A stretch of DNA of 64,000 nt from Agrocybe praecox (taxonomy: Eukaryota > Basidiomycota > Agaricomycetes > Agaricales > Agrocybaceae). Position 1 is the first letter of the stretch; each line of letters opens with the position of its first letter. The stretch lies in contig OZ024847.1 of the NCBI GenBank assembly GCA_964017145.1, forward strand, positions 1,674,001 through 1,738,000, given 5' to 3'. Made by a program: the position numbers and the translations under genes. The notes under the pieces were generated by a model, which searched no databases, was not told the DNA's origin, and saw only the letters and a program-made list of their open reading frames with translations. Of this stretch, positions 29,315-40,581 are shown one piece after another.

Positions 29315-30793
29315 TACTGGTCGACAAGTCAGACCAGTACGTTGAACAAAGGCGACAGGTCAGCCTTTGTTCGGGGGACGACAAGTCAGTCCCCACTTGA
29401 AGCCCACTGCACATAAAACAAAGAAACCCAAGTAGCGTGAAAAGGTGCATAAGGTAACAGTACGCACATTTTATAGCAGAACTTGAAGTGTAATATATCG
29501 TAGTGGATAAAGAAAAGAAAAGGACGCCAAAAGATTTGAAGATACTCACAGTGGAATGGGTGGAAAGAAATAGTACGGAGAAGGTGGTGGTAAGAAGAAA
29601 GAGAAATGATGCGAGAAATGATGGCCCATGGGACATGAGATAAGCAATGGCCCGTGCGCGAAATGTGATTACTACGGGCACCTAAGTAATTATGAGGCAA
29701 AAGGTGGGAGAGAATGTAAGCTATGAGCGACAAGTCAGCTCGATAGGAGATCCCATTGGCAGTTGAAGACAACAAGTCAGTCTTCATTGTCGAAAAAATA
29801 AGGAAATGTGTTTGAGGATAAGATCAAAGAAGCTAGGAAGGCGTGGTGAGGGAAGTCAAGTAAGACAACTTGTCCTACGAAAAGGGTGAGGCAAAAAATG
29901 TAGAATATATATAAAAACATACATATGTTAGCCATTTGGCGCCCATCCGACTACTATTCAGGTTCGATAGAAAGGTGTCTTGGAGTGGCCAATCTCGTGT
30001 AGTTGAAGAATGAAGTAGAGTAGATAGACGACATGAGGGGATCGAGTCGATAGAGGATGTGAGCTGTGAGCGACAAGTCAGCCCTTTGGAAGTCGAAAAG
30101 ATGAGGAAATGTGTTTGAGGATAAGATCAAAGAAGCTAGGAAGGCGCGGTAAGGGAAGTATAGTAAGACGACTTGTCCTACGAAAAGGGTGAGGCAAAGA
30201 ATGTAGAATACATAAAAAAAACATACATACGTTAGCCATTTGGCGCCCATCCGACTACTATTCAGGTTCGATAGAAAGGTGTCTTAGAGTGGCCAATCTC
30301 GTGTAGTTGAAGAATGAAGTAGAGTCGATAGACGACATGAGGGGATCGAGTCGATAGAGAATGTGAGCTGTGAGCGACAAGTCAGCTCGAAAGGAAGTCC
30401 AATTGGGCGACAAGTCAGCCCTTTGAAAGTCGAAAAGATGAGAAAATGTGTTTGAGGATAAGATCAAAGAAGCTGGGAAGGCGCGGTGAGGGAGGTCCAG
30501 TAAGACGACTTGTCCTACGAAAAGATTGAGGCAAAGAGAGTAGAAATACAAAAAAAATACATACGTTATCCATTTGGCGCCCATCCAACTACTATTCAGG
30601 ATTCAGGTTCGATAGAAAGGTGTCTTGAAGCGGCCACTCTCGTGTAGTTGAAGAATGAACTGGAGTTGATAGAGGAAATGAGGGGATCGAGTCGATAGAG
30701 GATGTGAGCTATGAGCGACAAGTCAGCTCGATAGGAAGTCCCATTGGGCGACAAGTCAGCCCTTTGGAAGTTGAAGACGACATGTCAGTCTTC
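29315..30793 (-). repeat. Constant-core covarying palindromes, left block (core TGACTTGTC on the minus strand)
   Basis: At least 11 short inverted repeats whose central GACAAGTCA (plus-strand reading) is nearly constant while the arms differ but stay complementary. Arms include TACTGGTC/GACCAGTA at 29315-29339, AACAAAGGC/GCCTTTGTT at 29345-29371, GGGGAC/GTCCCC at 29374-29394, CTATGAGC/GCTCgATAG at 29721 and 30709, GAAGAC/GTCTTC at 29765 and 30773, GGGC/GCCC at 30405 and 30746. Three related palindromes GTAAGAC(A/G)ACTTGTCCTAC lie at 29860, 30163 and 30500. Several copies were multiplied by the 300-335 bp tandem repeat. Confidence 0.85.
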
Positions 30794-30830
30794 GTTGTTG
30801 AAAAGATAGAGGATGGTTGTAGTTCAAGAG
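29700..30830. repeat. Tandem ~304-334-bp repeats, four copies
   Basis: The segment GCCATTTGGCGCCCATCC recurs at 29931, 30235 and 30569 (last slightly changed), and the flanking text is repeated from about 29700 to 30830. Unit lengths differ (304, 334) mainly because one unit lacks about 33 bp between two palindromes. Minus-strand ORFs starting MGAKW in each unit are repeat copies; whether they are exons is unknown. Confidence 0.8.
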
Positions 30831-30978
30831 TCCGATTGAACAAGTTCAATCTAGCCGAGAAATCCGGCGCAGAGATCATGTGACGCGTTACCACTCAGGG
30901 ACAAACAAACGTCGGATTTGGAACTTGTCGTTCTCAACTCTGTCTTTCTTTTATCTAACCACTCTATCCGTTATTTTT

Positions 30979-33226
30979 CGCGTTGACTTGTCGCGCATTG
31001 AGACGGGCTGACTTGTCGCCAGTTTCTACTGTACGAGACTGACTTTGTCGTCTAGTACTCTGTTACTTTCTCGCGTATTTTTTTTCTTTCGCTTTCTTTC
31101 TTCCTCCTATCTAACCACTCTATCCATTGTTTCTTTGCGTTGACTTGTCGCGCATCGAGAACTGGCTGACTTGTCGCCAGCTCTTACTGTACGAGGCTGA
31201 CTTTGTCGCCTATCATGCCGTTACTTTCGCGTATTTCATTTACCTCTAATTTCCATTACCTTTCCCCCTCCCCCGTCAATCTCTGAATCAGGCTTGGAGA
31301 AAGCTTTCTTCTGGTAAGTCATAAGATTAACATCCGCGCAGCACTTACAACTAAATCGTTCCTCCGCTGCACAGCCACTGCAGTCATATTTTTATATGAT
31401 TTATTGGTAGTTGCCAAACTATGAGCATGCATCCAGAACAGTACCTACCTGGGCTGGCAGTTGCCAGACCTATATGTTTCACTGCCTATGTGCTTGACTG
31501 GTCATGTGCTGTGACTGGTTGTTACTGATTGCATCAAAATACAAAAGCATGACTTTTTGCTTGCCTCTATTTACACATTCAGGGTTCACAGCCACAATTT
31601 TATGGCCTCAAATACAAACAAATAATAAATTAGTAATGATCAGCCACCAAGACACCCAAACACCAAACAACTTAGGACTTTAGTGATGTCACAACCAAAT
31701 ACCTTAATAAGGCAAGTGAATTTTGGACTTTGAGGTTTTAGCGTAAAGGCCCATCAATGCATAATGATAGCAACTAAGACATGACCAAATAAGATCAAAT
31801 CTATTTTTAGAACAGATCTATTTTTAACTCTGTTTTATTTTTAGAACACTTTACATATTTGGTTAGTTTAAGCCTAAAATGGTATAGCACATATTTTTTG
31901 ATGATTTTAAAATTTATATTTAGGATGCTATGAATATTTCAATCTTTTATTTTGATTTGTATCCGGCTTTCTGCGGATATTTTGCGTTTTGTGGCTGAAC
32001 CGTTGATGATTATGTAATAAAAAATATTTAGCATAGCTTTTGAATTTTTCTCTACAACTTTGATTTTTGGTGGCTGTGCACCAAATCACATGACTATCAC
32101 ATGCTAACAGCCATCTACAGGACATCAGACTGGCAACTGCCAGGCTGGGTAGATTCCATTCTGGATGCATGCTTATAGTTTGGCAGCTACCATATATGAA
32201 GACGTCAACTGACTGCTACAGGTGCGCTGCAGCATCCTAAAAATTTGGTGCCCCTATCCCGATTATGACCACTATTATGAGAGCACCACTACCGCCTCTT
32301 CGTATAACACGATCAACGCAACTTTTTTTGTTATTTCTTCAATCACACCTTACCTGGAAGAGACAGAGACATCTTGCAGGATTTCCGATCTCTTACATAT
32401 TATTCATTGGTGAGTACCCCTTTCATGTTTGCCAACAAATAGATATTGATCGGTGCATAGCCGACGCTTACAGGCGTCTAGTATTTCGACCCTTACCTTA
32501 CATATTTAACGAGCGAATTACACATAAATCGCGCGTTTTCTCTCCCAATAACTACCATGTCAAAGCGCAAGCAAGAAGACCATATTTTGGCCAGGCCAGA
32601 CAAGAGGCAGAAGAATGCCAAAGTAAGTCTCATTTACGGCCCTTTCTCATTACATCTGCTAACTTCTCTTTGTGCATTACAGACTCTCGAAGACGAGTTG
32701 GAGGACAATGGGGCGCCAGCTCATGAGCTGGCAAAAAAGGTCTTTTTATTCATTTTGTCGTACACTTACTATTACTGACAACAATGTGCAGGGTCCCCCA
32801 CGCCGCAGGAAGGTTGCGCATGTCCCCAAGTAAGACCCCATCCCTTTCCCATCCCCTACGACAGCGCCGGAGGATCGAGACAACCATAGGCTGACTTGTC
32901 GCCTATCTGAGGTCTGCTGACTTGTCGCAGACCTTCTCTTGTGCACGCTGACTTGTCGCGTCACTTCCATGTCTCTTTCTAACAGCGGTTTCGTAGGGAT
33001 AAGTGCAGCTTTTCTGACCTGCTCTTCCCCTTCTCAGGTCTACGAAGAACCGAGGGAGCACTACTTTGAAAACGTAAGCGCATATTGTCTTTTCTCTTCC
33101 TTCAACAGATTCAAGTCCTTCCTGCTTGATTCGTGGCTTCGTGGCTTCCTATAGCTGACTTTGTCACTATGTTCGGTCCCTGCTGACTTGTCGCAGACCG
33201 ATTTTGCATACTGACTTGTCGTATGC
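30979..33226 (+). repeat. Constant-core covarying palindromes, right block (core TGACTTGTC on the plus strand)
   Basis: About 11 copies in the opposite orientation: CTGGC/GCCAG at 31162-31180, AGAC/GTCT with core TGACTTTGTC at 31032-31057, AGGC/GCCT at 31194-31211, ATAGGC/GCCTAT at 32886-32906, AGGTCTGC/GCAGACCT at 32910-32934, GTGcACGC/GCGTCAC at 32941-32964, ATAG/CTAT at 33151-33170, TCGGTC..CTGC/GCAGACCGA at 33173-33201, GCATAC/GTATGC at 33206-33226. The last six lie within introns of the gene starting at 32557. Confidence 0.85.
31406..32191. mobile_element. Non-autonomous TIR element, 786 bp
   Basis: The first ~63 bp (GGTAGTTGCCAAACTATGAG ...) are the inverted counterpart of the last ~63 bp (... 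CTTATAGTTTGGCAGCTACC), with a second inner match around CTGGCAGTTGCCAG. The interior is AT-rich with no transposase. No clear target duplication was found. A related left end and interior (GACTTTTTACTTGCCTCTAT, TTTTATGGCCTCAAATA) occur at about 45088-45300. Confidence 0.7.
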
Positions 33227-36200
33227 GATTCTTGGACTATGTTTCGTCCAGTACGCCTTCATTTGCTCATTTCACATTTCAGCGCTTCTGGCTTGGACCA
33301 AGCGGATCAGGCCTCTGCTGCCTCTATACCAACATATGTATTCTTCCTATATTACTGTTGCATAATGTATTTACCATCTCATTCTCAGCCTAATGGAGCC
33401 TATTCGAAGATTGACACGCGGAGAGGCACGGAAGCTTGCAGAGGCAGCTCCCTTTTCGTTCACTGCGACTGTTCAAGCAGGCATAGCTAAAGACGCGGAC
33501 AACATCGCTTCCTCGGACAACAACGGTTCTCAGGAAGAGAACGAACAGGGTCAATCATCAAACGACACGACCCTGTGTCTACAATGAAGGCAATGCGTGC
33601 CGAAGAGATAACGAAGCAAATGGAAAGGGAGAGGGAGGTGGAGAGGGAGAGGGAGGTGGAGAGGGAGAGGGAGGTGGAGAGGGAATTGGAAGAGGAGAGG
33701 GAGGAGCAGAGGCAGAGGCAGAGGGAGAGAAGGAAAGAGCGGGAGCGGGAGAAGATGGAAAAGAAAGAGCAAGCGGCACGCGAAGAGAACGTCCGAAGGT
33801 TGAAAGCTGCCCAGAAGGAATTGGCGGAGCGCGATGCGCGGATGGCTCGAGAGCAAGAGGCCCATCGTCGTGTTGCAAAGGCCAGAGCTGCAGTGCCTGG
33901 TATTGTCGCAGACATGCGTCGGCGGGCCGAATTAAAGGCAGCTATGGAGGACTCAGACATGGGCGATGGTAAAGGGAACAATTTCCCAATGGAAATTGAC
34001 GAAGAGGAGAGTTCAGACGAGTTCGAGGATGTACTTGATGGTGTTGCATTCAATGACTCCGATGGAGACGCAAATGGGGAGTGGGTGGAAACCCGGCTTC
34101 AAGGAAAAGCGAAGGAGAAGGTCCTTCTGACTTCTGTAGCATGGAGGGCGCGCCACTCATCACTCCATGTCAAAGACGGTCACTCTGAATCGGAGGGAGA
34201 AGATGAGAAGTCGCGGCGTCAAGTCATCGCTCAGGGGAAGAAGAAGCAAGAGGAATTGGATCCAGAGTCCAACGACGAAGATAGTGATGCATCTATGCAT
34301 GATCCAGAGAGGCATTCCTCGCCGTCACCGATTGATGCAGCGGCTGCCTACGAGAGTGCAACCAGCGGCAGCGATTTCGAGGCCGACCACGAGAAGGAGA
34401 GGGCCACATGGGCTTTCTGCAACCCTGGAGTAGAGCCCATCCGTAGCAGTGAGGAAAACGACGACGACCTTGCTGATGAAGTGGTCACTGACTCTGGGCT
34501 GGATCATTCTGCCAGCCAAAGACTCAAGGGTGGTCGGCTTCCAAATGCCTATCACATTGCTGCTGCAAAATTTGGCAAAGCAGTCCAAGCTCGCGCGCAA
34601 GAAATAGCGACTGAGTTTGGTACTACCACCTTCAAAGTCTTTCAAGACTCCGGTATCTCCAATACTGCACAGCGACAGAGCTCGGCCTGGAACCGATTTC
34701 AAATCTGGAAGTCTCATTGCAGAGGAGCTCCCAAGAACACTGACAAAGATGGCCGTACATTCAAAGTAACTCTTATCATTTATATGATACTGACTAGCAA
34801 CAGTCGCAAAGTTTCAAGCAACAGTCGCAGCTGAGTGGGCCGACATGAAGAAGAAACCCAAGGCTGAGCGTGAAGAGCATGATCAAATGATCCAACAAGA
34901 GCTGGAGAACATGGCTCTGGACACCAAACTTGTCATAAACGCGTCACGTCGCTTCATGATGCAGGAAAAAGTTCTCCAGAAAGCAGTAAGTTTGTTTCGT
35001 ATTGTCTACTTTGTGATATTGACATTTTGTATAGATCATCAACACAGAAATGTGGAACAAAGACATGAAGGCCTTTGTTGGCTTAATGTATATGGGTGAT
35101 GACATAGCTGCTCGTCAGAAAGCTGGTGTCATTGTTGCTAGCAAAGAGGGTCGGCAATTGGTTGACCAAGCCAACCTTGACGCAATTGTAGATTCTCTCA
35201 TAGAGTCATACCGGTATGTCATTGAATCACACATTTTGATATATTTTCTGACAATAAACAGAGGGAAAAGGGCAATGGAATCCCTTCGGGAGCGCTCTGG
35301 AAAGCTACTTGCTGATCCAGCTGCAGGTTCTGCACCTGTTGCTGATGCCAAAGCAAATTCATCCATATTGACTCGTCCTTCCACATCAACCTCTACTGCT
35401 ACAGCTGTTGCAGCTCGGCCTCGTCGAGATCTTGGAGTGTGCCGCAAGAATATCAAGAGCAAGCTGTTAGTACAAATATGTAAGTCTCTTTGTTAATTTC
35501 CGCTTTTGCATCTCAATTTTAAAATTTTTTTTTAGACAAATATGTTCCAAGCCATGATACATCAAACATTCCATAGAACAGGTTGGCTACTATGGCCATC
35601 ACCTTCCAGTTTGTCATCCTTAATTGGCCTATTTGTGGAGTTGCAGAATTGCCTGCAGGATCATTCAACCACTCCAGACTGTCTACAGCTGCATGGAGGG
35701 CTCTTGATGATGCTGTGGATGGCAATAATGTGCCTCGTTTGGTCTTTGAAAAGTGGAGTCAAGGTATGTTTTTTTTTTTTTGAATTTATTATTATTTTTT
35801 TACATCATTTTTGCAGATGATATAGAGTGTCTTGTAGGCTCTGTTGACTACAGCATCATCCCTCTTGTCATTTCACCTGATGGTGAGGTCCTAGTTAGGA
35901 TTCGGGATGTCAAAATGCCTAGTGCTACAGCAAAACATCAAGATGTCGAAAAAGAAAGTCTACCACCACCTCCACCTCCACTTCCTTCTACTTCACACAA
36001 GTCTTTATCCACCCAGCCTCCTCGACTGTGCCAGTCTTCTCACTCCCATGTTCTGCCATCAACCAAAACTCTGGATCAGGAGGAGGAGGTCATTCCTTCT
36101 TCTGATTTAGATGAATTCCAGCAGCAGTATGTCCAATCTCATATGGACCCTGCTAATTATGCTCAAAATGAGGACTTAAGGCAGAAGCTGGCGGATGACC

Positions 36201-36571
36201 CCTTTTGTTATACATATGAACTTGCAAGTCAGGGTGGGACATTTACCACACCTGATATCGCTCTACGCTGTTCCCTCAATCCTCTTCACCCATCCAATGT
36301 TGCCAGGATTTATCATCGCTCTGATGTAGGCCAGCCATCCAAGCAGGTAAACTTCAATACTGCTGCTCTTCCTCCTTCACATCATATTAAACAACATGCA
36401 TATGTTTCTGTTCCCTCTCGTACCATCTCCCATTCTGCTCAGCTTGCATCCCAACAGACCACTGTTTCAGTACCAGTGGCTTCTTCATCCCGTCGTTCTC
36501 CTCGTCCTACTCTGACTTATTCCATTCCTGTCAATCCACCATCCAAGCACTCACTTCATTCTAAGAAGTAA
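32557..36571 (+). CDS. Multi-exon gene of unknown function (coiled coil, acidic middle, HMG-like patch)
   Basis: Starts ATG at 32557 (MSKRKQEDHILARPDKRQKNAK), then short exons TLEDELEDNGAPAHELAKK, GPPRRRKVAHVP, VYEEPREHYFEN and a block from 33393. The main exon (33584-34764) has an Arg/Glu coiled coil (EREREVE repeats), an acidic region, then LPNAYHIAAAKFGKAVQ and AWNRFQIWKSHCRGAP...FKDFSR..AAEWADMKKKPKAEREEH, which recalls HMG-box-like helices but is not certain. Later exons: IINTEMWNKDMKAFVGLMYMGDD, GKRAMESLRERSGKLLADP, DDIECLVGSVDYSIIPLVISPDGEVLVRI; it ends Ser/Pro-rich at 36571. A frame change near 33560 is not explained by an obvious intron, so it may be damaged. Nuclear localisation is plausible from the KRKQ/RRRK clusters. 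Family unknown to me. Confidence 0.55.
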
Positions 36572-36614
36572 GTGTGCTACATTTTTTATAATTTTCTATT
36601 CATTATTTCTTCTT

Positions 36615-36905
36615 CACATATCTACATATATCCCAAGCATCTATGCTTATCCTGTCTTTACACTAAACAAGTCTCTTATTTATATCTTATATCTTTTCTT
36701 TTTATATATACCCCAAGCATCTATGCTTATCCTGTCTTTACACTAAACAAGTCTCTCATTTATATCTTATATCTTTTCTTTTTACATATACCCTTAGCAT
36801 TTATGCTTATTCTGTCTTTACACTAAACAAGTCTCTCATTTATATCTTATATCTTTTCTTTTTACATATACCCTTAGCATTTATGCTTGTTCTGTCTTTA
36901 CTTGT
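36615..36905. repeat. Tandem 80-bp repeat, about 3.6 copies
   Basis: CTGTCTTTACACTAAACAAG-type units end their CTGTCTTTA at 36660, 36740, 36820 and 36900, an exact 80-bp period with few substitutions. Confidence 0.9.
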
Positions 36906-38260
36906 TTTTATTTGATTGAGTTTTTTGAGTTATCTCAGCTTATTCTGTTGTTACGTTACATAATGCTGGATGGGAATTTATAATTAGTGCACTTCTTCAC
37001 ATTCATTTGTTTTACAATTACTTTAACATACATTTAAAATACACACATACATTTACTTGTCTATCAACTTGTGTGAATTTCAATTTGTTGAGTATATATT
37101 GGCTCATGAGTCAATAAGTTTTTATTTTTGATGATTGGCTTTAACATTCAAAATGAGTGAAAAATGATGGAATTACTCAATATACTGAAGTGAATATGAC
37201 TTTTTCAGTTTTGCCTGTTCTGAATTAAAGTGTCATATTGGCCTCCCAATACAAGAAATTATACAAGACAATAATCTACACAATAATAATCAAGATAATA
37301 AGTAAGTTGATTATATACATCTTGAGCTTCAATACAGGCATCCAATAAACATGCATAATTGTTCGATGGAGTGGCTTGACTAAGACGACTTGACATGGCT
37401 TTCAGAATGTCTGAGTGACTAGGAGAAGGATAGATAAGGTAATTGTGGTTTTGATGGATAATCAAGGACTTACTCACTAGGTCTGTACTCAACTTCCTCC
37501 GTACTCAACTTCCACTTCACAATCCAATGTGTTGATAGATATAGGCCATTCCGATAAAGTAGAAAAAAAGAATATGAAGGAGATGTAAGCCTTTGCTTTT
37601 ACAGATGAAAACATGATCATAGCCTGCACTTTGAAGCCTGGTAGACATGCTTCTTCAGATTTGTTGGTCACAATTTTGATGGGGCATTTAATGCAGAGTA
37701 GCAGGAGTTGCAAGCAAAACTGTGTGCATGATGACCAGAAATCACTGAGGCAGTGGACAATCTGTTGAGAATGGTGTGAGTGAATTAGAGGAAATGGCTA
37801 AGCTGCAGAAAATCGTCTTTATATCACATGTTCTGCTTTCACCAATGTATTATGTTGACCTTGGCTAGGAAGATATTGTAGAAAGAAGTATAAAGAATGA
37901 TGTATATCAAATAAAATAAAATAAAAATACAAAACAAGATGCAAGAAATCTAGCCCAGCCACACAATGCAATACAGATTAAATTATATTTTGATATAAAT
38001 TGACTAATTATTATTATCTCCAAGTGAATGATAGATCAATTTGGTGAGTCTCTTGAACAAAAGGTATTAAATAGATAATACCAGAGTGATTGAATCAAAT
38101 GTTCAAGCTATTTGTAGCCATTGTTAAGATTGTTGGTCAAGCTTTAAGACCAATTAAAAATAAAGCAAAGAATGAAAGGTTGAAAAGAAACCTAAAAAGG
38201 TATCATAAGAATGTATATAGATTAGAAAGACAAAGAAAAAAATAAAAATAAAAAATAAAA
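36906..38260. other. AT-rich, no gene recognised
   Basis: Low-complexity AT-rich sequence with only short ORFs on both strands. No element ends, RNA gene or conserved protein recognised. Confidence 0.6.
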
Positions 38261-38261
38261 A

Positions 38262-38640
38262 TAAAGAGAAAAGAGAAAAGAGAAAAGAGAAAAGAGAAAA
38301 GAGAAAAGAGAAAAGAGAAAAGAGAAAAGAGAAAAGAGAAAAGAGAAAAAAGAAAGAAGAAAGAAGAAAGAAGAAAGAAGAAAGAAGAAAGAAGAAAAAA
38401 GAAAAAAGAAAAAAGAAAAAAGAAAAAAGAAAAAAGAAAAAAGAAAAAAGAAAAAAGAAAAAAGAAAAAAGAAAAAAGAAAAAAGAAAAAAGAAAAAAGA
38501 AAAAAGAAAAAAGAAAAAAGAAAAAAGAAAAAAGAAAAAAGAAAAAAGAAAAAAGAAAAAAGAAAAAAGAAAAAAGAAAAAAGAAAAAAGAAAAAAGAAA
38601 AAAGAAAAAAGAAAAAAGAAAAAAGAAAAAAGAAAAAAGA
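38262..38640. repeat. Heptanucleotide satellite in three blocks
   Basis: Period-7 purine array: about ten AAAAGAG units, a few GAAGAAA units, then more than thirty AAAAAAG units up to the AAGCTT at 38639. Since 7 x 3 = 21, the array is open in frames on the minus strand and gives a spurious Phe/Ser-rich ORF (38203-38649). Confidence 0.95.
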
Positions 38641-38789
38641 AGCTTGCATAAGGTGTATAAGTGTAAAAATTAAGTCTACTACTTACAACTGTATTTCCCA
38701 GAATCCATGCTCATGACTTGGCTGTTTGCATCACTTTGACATATAATCACTTGAGAAACATGATTTGACTTGCAAAGTATACACACTTT

Positions 38790-39110
38790 TATATTAGCCA
38801 TCCACATCACATCCAAGTGTCTAACATTTGTGTCAGCCATCTGTGTCACATCCCAGTGTATAGCATGCCCTTGTGTTAGCCATCCTACATCCAAGTGTAT
38901 AACATGCCCTCATGTTAGGCATCTGCACCACATTCAAGTGTCTAGCATTTGCATCACATCCCAGTATATAGCATGCCCTTGCATTAGCCATCCCACATTC
39001 AAGTGTCTAGCATTTGCATTAACAATCTGCATCATATCCAAGTGTCTAGCATTTATATTAGCCATCTGCATCACATCCAAGTGTATAGCATGCCCTTGTG
39101 TCAACTCATA
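38790..39110. repeat. Degenerate minisatellite (CATCCAAGTGTCTAGCATTT type)
   Basis: Eight or so diverged copies of a 35-47 bp unit containing CATCC(C/A)AGTGTATAGCATGCC and TTAGCCATC. Irregular periods point to an old array. Confidence 0.75.
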
Positions 39111-39693
39111 CCCAAGTCCAAGTCAGTTGACTCTTGTCAATCAGTCAACTGTATTGCTCAAGTCAAGCCTCTTATTCATATTGGCTCACTACCTCAACCT
39201 GTCTGCTTCCCCCTCTCTGCTTACCCTGATCTATTAAAGTATTTTTGAATCATGTCAATGCTCTTTCAAAGTGGTACAAAATGCCCTGTACAGCCATCAA
39301 TATACAAGATACAGGTCTGTTAAAGACACTATAGTATAGCTTATATACATGCCTACCATCACTCAAAAGATGACCCCAAACGCACCACTAACACCTACAA
39401 TACAACCAAAATGGTAGCCCCAATATGCAGAAAAAATACCTTAAAAATAGCCTGAAAAGCAAAAAATAAGAAAAATAAAACAAAGACCCCTAAAACCCAG
39501 TCAGGGTTAAATTGATTTTATCAAATGCAAGAAGTAATAAAAAGAAAAGTGATGTAATTTAAAAATTATTACATACATTTTTAAAGAATGTGACAAGAAA
39601 AGAAAAAGAAAGAAAAAAGAAGAAAAAAAGATATTTTACCATACCTATTAGGTTGTATTTTTACCCACAATTATGATTCCTAATAGCTTATAG

Positions 39694-40581
39694 TCAAGGG
39701 TTCACTAAAGTGGCTTGAGCAACTTGACTCCCCTGATTGCTAACAAAGGGAGTTGGGCTGGGGGCAGCAGGCTTGGACTGAGGCTTGTTGGATGATGGAG
39801 CCCTAGAAAATGGAGAAGAGGAAGAGGAAGTAGATGTGTTGAATGCTTCCATCTGTCTCCATTGCCTGTCCAGCTTGGTAGCCCAAGAAATCCAGCCATT
39901 CAGAGTTTTGGGCATCTCAGGTACACTATAAACTTTTTCCCTGAGAGATCTGTTGAGCCCAGTCTGAAATTTCTCAACCAATGCAGCATCATTGTACCCA
40001 GTGTCTGAAACCAATTCCCTGAAGCTAGCCACATACTCATCAGCAGTTTGACTTCCCTGCTTGAGCAAATTCATTTTGTGTCTGGCTGTGCTAGCAGGGT
40101 CTGGATCTCCAAAGACTTCTCTAAACTCATAGACAAAATCATCCCAAAGGCCTTCTTTGGAATAATCTCCATCCAGAATTTTGGTTTTATCAAGTGCCTA
40201 TTTCCCAGCAGTACCTCCTTTCATATAGGATAGAGCACAAACAACCCTTTGAAGATCATCTGTGATGCCCTTCCCATAGAAATATAACTTGAGTTGGCTT
40301 AGGAAGGTTTCTGCTTTTTGCATTGAACCATCATATGGCTCAGGAGGGGAAACTTTGATTCCAGACTGTGAACCAAAGAAGGAGGAAGCACCATGATTGG
40401 GAGAGAGAGTATCAGCTCTTCTAGCAGCAGAAAAAGGTGATGACTGTGTAATAGGGGTGGTGGTGGGTTGTTGCTGCTGCTGCTTTAAGAGGTTTAACTC
40501 CTGGGTAAGAAGAGAGATTTGTTGCAGGAGCTCTTCCACAGAAGGAAGAGTAGTGGTAGGGAGGATATTGGTAGTGTCCAT
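39694..40581 (-). pseudogene. Ty3/gypsy Gag fragment with one nonsense codon
   Basis: Reads from ATG at 40581 downward: coiled-coil start (VEELLQQISLLTQELNLLKQ), then PPEPYDGSMQKAETFLSQLKLYF, ALSYMKGGTAGK-stop-ALDKTKI, DDFVYEFREVFGDPD, LKQGSQTADEYVASFREL and FQTGLNRSLREKVYS, the usual order of fungal gypsy Gag. The TAG at 40198-40200 replaces a position where Trp is expected. Reading stops at 39694 before any CCHC knuckle, and no protease or pol follows, so the element is a 5' fragment. Confidence 0.85.

Noticed and set aside
29315..30793. Transcription-factor sites or a classical MITE
   Set aside because: Only the 9-base core is constant; arms vary in a complementary way, which neither explanation predicts.
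36615..36905. CRISPR array
   Set aside because: The 80-bp units repeat in full with no variable spacers, and this is a eukaryotic sequence with introns.
38203..38649. Phe/Ser-rich 148-codon ORF resembling a repetitive membrane protein
   Set aside because: Pure product of the period-7 satellite; no start context or neighbours.
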